A stretch of DNA of 6,255 nt. Origin: Euryarchaeota archaeon UBA433 (lineage in GTDB: Archaea > Thermoplasmatota > Poseidoniia > Poseidoniales > Poseidoniaceae). This document shows positions 3,386-6,255 of the stretch, one piece after another. Below the pieces are notes generated by a model that was not told where the DNA came from, did not search any database, and saw only the letters and a program-made list of their open reading frames with translations. The position numbers were made by a program, and so were the translations under genes. The DNA is taken from the NCBI GenBank assembly GCA_002495535.1, contig DAFX01000030.1, forward strand, positions 588 through 6,842, in the 5' to 3' direction. Positions within the stretch are counted from its first letter, which is position 1. Every line of letters starts with the position of its first letter.

Positions 3386-6255
3386 ATGAGCGATGAAAAA
3401 CCACCTATGCCACCCGGACTGCCGCCAATGCCACCAATGCCACCTGCGCCACCTGCGCCACCGGCTGCTGATGCACCTCCTGCCCCTCCGGGCATGCCAC
3501 CTATGCCACCTATGCCAGCAATGGATGCACCGCCCGCACCACCAGGCATGCCACCTATGCCTCCTATGCCAGCAATGGACGCACCACCCGCTCCTCCAAT
3601 GCCTCCTATGCCAGGCATGGACGCACCACCCGCTCCTCCTATGCCACCTATGCCAGGCATGGACGCACCACCAGCACCCCCAGGTATGCCAGCCATGCCT
3701 GAAATGGAAGCGCCTCCTGCACCTCCAATGCCTGAGATGGATGCACCACCGGCTCCACCCGGTATGCCGGCTATGCCTGAAATGGAAGCGCCTCCTGCAC
3801 CTCCAATGCCTGAGATGGATGCCCCACCGGCTCCACCTGGTATGCCTGCTATGCCACCAATGCCTGAGATGGAAGCACCACCCGCTCCACCAATGCCGCC
3901 AATGCCTGAGATGGATGCCCCACCGGCTCCACCAATGCCGCCAATGGGCGATGATCCATTCGCAGCCCCTGTGGAAGCGCCCGTCGACCCGTTGATGGCA
4001 CCCCCAATGCCTCCTATGCCAGGCATGGATGCACCACCCGCTCCACCAATGCCGCCAATGGGCGATGATCCATTCGCAGCCCCTGTGGAAGCGCCCGTCG
4101 ACCCGTTGATGGCGCCTCCAATGCCGCCTATGCCGGAGATGGACGCACCACCCGCGCCACCAATGCCACCTTTGGGCGAGGATCCACTTGCTGCACCTCT
4201 TGAAGCACCAATGGACCCGCTGATGGCGCCTCCAATGCCGCCAATGGCAGATGATCCTTTGGCTGCTCCAGCCGAAGACGCGGTCGACCCACTCATGGCC
4301 CCTATGCCTCCAATGGCAGCCGACCCGCTCAGCCCACCTGCTGAAGACCCACTTGCAGCACCAATGGATTTGACCGGTGAACAAGCCGGTGCGACCATCC
4401 GCAGCAGTGCAGAAGTTGATGAAATCGATGGCGATAAGCTTGAGGGAACACTCCACGAAGTGGAGAAGGCGACCTTGACCGCTGACGGTGAAATCGTCAA
4501 GCAAACGGTCAAGGGAACCCTTACGGTGAGCAACCCATCTGCTGAAGACCGAATTTACGACATCGACGTTATGCTTGACCATGCCGAAGCCACCGACATC
4601 GGTGGTGACCATGTTTCAGTCGACGAACTTGAAGCTGGTAAGAATTACAGCATGAAGTACAAGGTTGATGGCAAGCGAATGCTCGTGCTACGAGAACGCC
4701 TCGACACCAACCCCGCCCGTTCCTCCGCTCGCTCACTTTCAGTCGCATCGGGTGAGGAAGGCGGACCAATCGCCCTCGAACTTGAAGTCGAAAACGTTGC
4801 CTCGGTGGGCATTCACGACGTGGTCGTCACCCGTCCACTTCCAGAAGAGATGTCGTTCACACACGCTGCTGGCGCGACCATTGAGAACAACACCATGACA
4901 TGGAATGTCGGATCTCTTGGCGCTGGTGAAAAGCAGACCATCATGGTTGAAGGAACCATCACAGTCAACGGCACCGATAAAATCGATGCTGGGGCTGCAA
5001 CTGCAACCTATTCGGCCGTTTCCACACTCTCTGACCTGAACTTCAGAGAACTCGATGCGTTCTGCCGTGGTTTCTCCTACATGCGAGTCCGCGAAGACGA
5101 GCGACCAGACAATTGGTTGTGCAAGACCACCTTTGAAAACCGATCTTCATTTGCTGTTGATTTGGTCAAGCTGCAAGTTCGTATGAAAGGCAGCGACGAC
5201 CTTCTTTTCGACATCAAGGATGTCAAAGAAGACGTACCACCTCATGGGAAGTGGGAGTCTGAAGAGCGAACGGTTATGGCACAGTCAAAACCTGATTTCG
5301 CAACCGATCTTTCCTACACGATCCTTCCACGGGCATCTCGAAGCACTGAAGGAAGTTTGACCCTGCAATCAAGCACACTCGAAGTTGTTGAGGCCTCATT
5401 GGAGAAGACCTACTCGACTGGGTCCCTTCGATCCTACCGCCCACAGAGCGTGAGCGCGTGCCTCACCTTCACCAACAATGGTTCTTCGAATGTGAACGTG
5501 ATACGCTTCACCGATGATGTACCAGGATTGTTCCAAGCACCAGACCTGTCGACGTTCAGTGTGAAGGTTGATGGAAAAGACATTGCAGACAACCAGTTCA
5601 AGTCCGAAGTCACTGAAGGCATCACCCTCGAGAAGGTCAACCGTTCTCCAGACGGCCTTGGATACACCATCACAACAATGGTCGGCATCGTGGCTCCAAT
5701 CGGTCTCAAACCTGGAAAGTCACTCACCATCGAATATGACCTTTCAGCACCAGATCCAACGCCTGACAACACGGCAGTCAGCGCACCTGCTCACTGTGAA
5801 TTCAGTGCAGAAAAAGCCGGTCCACGCTGTGGCCGAGATGCCATCGAAGCACCGAGCATCAGTGTGATTCACAACCGACGAGATTTCTCCGCTGGAAAGC
5901 AAACCCTACCAATTGGTGGCAAGGGACGCTACGAAGTTCTCATCTTGTTCGAGAACAACGGCGACACCGCACTACAAGATGTCTACATCAATGATGTCAT
6001 GCCTGCGAACTTCGAGATCACCGACTGGCACATCCGTGGCAGCGGTGGCGACAAGCGAACAGATTGTGAAATGAACACCGAAGACGGCGAAGGCGGCACC
6101 CACATCAGTTGGATGGTCCCTCTAGTTGCTAAGGGCGAACGTCTCGATGTGTTCATGGAAATCAAGGGCTCTGGACAAATCGATGCTGAAGCATTGAACC
6201 GATTCCATGGTGTTCACTTTGGCGATGAAGTCGAATCCGATGATTTGCCGGCCGC
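3386..6255 (+). CDS. Large Pro/Met-rich repeat protein with DUF11-like beta-sandwich modules (3' partial)
   Basis: At least 956 residues, open to the window end; I do not recognise a named protein. Residues about 6-327 are low-complexity Pro/Met/Ala repeats with 13 copies of a [MA][DE]APPAPP core, passing into longer DDP[FL]AAP..DPLMAPP units, and are surely disordered. After an acidic linker come beta-rich stretches: about 365-435 (GTLTVSNP), 459-527 (LELEVENV..VTRPLPEEMSF..WNVGSLGAGEKQTI), about 560-650, 685-786 (ACLTFTNNG..LKPGKSLTIEY) and 845-930 (VLILFENNG..INDVMPANFEI). Asn-Gly turns, an 'LP' loop and a Gly-rich loop before the last strand resemble DUF11/CARDB modules of archaeal and bacterial surface proteins; this is by pattern, not search. 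Scattered Cys include C560/C579 and C804/C815. The start is fixed by GGAGG and an in-frame stop. There is no signal peptide, unusual for such domains. Function is unknown; scaffold or envelope roles are guesses. Confidence 0.85.
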   Translation, partial: MSDEKPPMPPGLPPMPPMPPAPPAPPAADAPPAPPGMPPMPPMPAMDAPPAPPGMPPMPPMPAMDAPPAPPMPPMPGMDAPPAPPMPPMPGMDAPPAPPGMPAMPEMEAPPAPPMPEMDAPPAPPGMPAMPEMEAPPAPPMPEMDAPPAPPGMPAMPPMPEMEAPPAPPMPPMPEMDAPPAPPMPPMGDDPFAAPVEAPVDPLMAPPMPPMPGMDAPPAPPMPPMGDDPFAAPVEAPVDPLMAPPMPPMPEMDAPPAPPMPPLGEDPLAAPLEAPMDPLMAPPMPPMADDPLAAPAEDAVDPLMAPMPPMAADPLSPPAEDPLAAPMDLTGEQAGATIRSSAEVDEIDGDKLEGTLHEVEKATLTADGEIVKQTVKGTLTVSNPSAEDRIYDIDVMLDHAEATDIGGDHVSVDELEAGKNYSMKYKVDGKRMLVLRERLDTNPARSSARSLSVASGEEGGPIALELEVENVASVGIHDVVVTRPLPEEMSFTHAAGATIENNTMTWNVGSLGAGEKQTIMVEGTITVNGTDKIDAGAATATYSAVSTLSDLNFRELDAFCRGFSYMRVREDERPDNWLCKTTFENRSSFAVDLVKLQVRMKGSDDLLFDIKDVKEDVPPHGKWESEERTVMAQSKPDFATDLSYTILPRASRSTEGSLTLQSSTLEVVEASLEKTYSTGSLRSYRPQSVSACLTFTNNGSSNVNVIRFTDDVPGLFQAPDLSTFSVKVDGKDIADNQFKSEVTEGITLEKVNRSPDGLGYTITTMVGIVAPIGLKPGKSLTIEYDLSAPDPTPDNTAVSAPAHCEFSAEKAGPRCGRDAIEAPSISVIHNRRDFSAGKQTLPIGGKGRYEVLILFENNGDTALQDVYINDVMPANFEITDWHIRGSGGDKRTDCEMNTEDGEGGTHISWMVPLVAKGERLDVFMEIKGSGQIDAEALNRFHGVHFGDEVESDDLPA
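3695..3822 (+). repeat. 50-base exact direct repeat, period 78 bases
   Basis: Bases 3695-3744 and 3773-3822 are identical and encode MPEMEAPPAPPMPEMD plus the first two bases of the next codon. The period is 26 codons. Flanking codons differ only at synonymous sites (GCC/GCT, CCA/CCG), which suggests a fairly recent tandem duplication within an older array. Confidence 0.85.
3926..4113 (+). repeat. 74-base exact direct repeat, period 114 bases
   Basis: Bases 3926-3999 and 4040-4113 are identical and encode the unit containing MGDDPFAAPVEAPVDPLM. The period is 38 codons. Identity stops at a synonymous GCA/GCG difference on the 3' side and a CCG/CCC difference on the 5' side. This is the longest exact repeat I found in the window. 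Confidence 0.88.

Larger units (their letters stand above)
3401..4366 (+). repeat. Coding tandem-repeat tract (Pro/Met/Ala-rich)
   Basis: This tract encodes residues 6-327 of the large protein. Short units such as MPPMPGMDAPPAPP dominate the first 180 residues. From about 3940 longer units take over, with GDDPFAAPVEAPVDPLMAPP twice and then three increasingly diverged versions. All spacings I measured are multiples of three, so copy changes keep the frame. Synonymous differences between copies show that much of the array is old. Confidence 0.85.

Noticed and set aside
3301..3396. A 31-codon plus-strand frame (MKTNGENGYVLVGYG...) in the divergent region, overlapping the large gene's start by 11 bases
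   Set aside because: It has no ribosome-binding site and no recognisable features. It lies in the leader of the large gene and is short enough to be chance.
3393..3995. A 200-residue plus-strand Cys/His/Leu-rich frame that might suggest a metal-binding protein
   Set aside because: It is a frame-shifted reading of the same repeats. The overlapping frame has the GGAGG site and continues into folded domains.
3401..4366. A CRISPR array or mobile-element repeat
   Set aside because: The repeats are in-frame coding units of variable length with no unique spacers of constant size, no terminal inverted repeats and no transposase nearby.
3278..4612. A 444-residue minus-strand frame rich in His, Arg and Trp over the repeat tract
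   Set aside because: This is the reverse-complement shadow of the Pro/Met repeats in another frame. It has no start signal and an implausible composition.

Overview
The window looks like a piece of an archaeal chromosome, most likely a marine euryarchaeon of the Poseidoniales (Marine Group II) or a relative. The lineage is inferred. The archaeal signal comes from a membrane prenyltransferase of the archaeal-lipid type, a GPN-loop GTPase, a tiny winged-helix-like protein, very tight gene packing and moderate GC. There are no RNA genes, insertion sequences or CRISPR repeats, and no gene-free stretch longer than about 160 bases.

Layout: bases 1-233 hold the 3' end of an unrecognised plus-strand gene. 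Its stop overlaps the start of a 79-residue winged-helix-like protein (233-472), which is followed by a UbiA-family prenyltransferase (511-1386) that probably makes the archaeal diether lipid core. Its TGA abuts, with no spacer, the TGA of a convergent ornithine carbamoyltransferase gene (argF, 1387-2355, minus strand). Upstream of argF on the same strand, 51 bases away, is a GPN-loop GTPase (2407-3225). A 160-base divergent intergenic region (3226-3385) carries a perfect 8-bp inverted repeat. It separates the GTPase from a very large plus-strand gene (3386 to beyond the window end).

The large gene is the unusual part. It encodes at least 956 residues. About 320 residues of Pro/Met/Ala-rich repeats (13 copies of a DAPPAPP-type core) are followed by several beta-sandwich-like modules resembling DUF11/CARDB-type domains. 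An in-frame TAA directly before the ATG fixes the start, and there is no signal peptide. Such modules usually sit in surface proteins, so its location and role are open. The repeat DNA also opens a long antisense frame that could lead an automatic caller to extend the GTPase to 708 residues; I regard that as an artefact.

Lipid synthesis, arginine synthesis and a GTPase are housekeeping functions with no obvious shared pathway. I see no defence or mobile system here. The best candidate for something undescribed is the repeat-plus-beta-domain protein.
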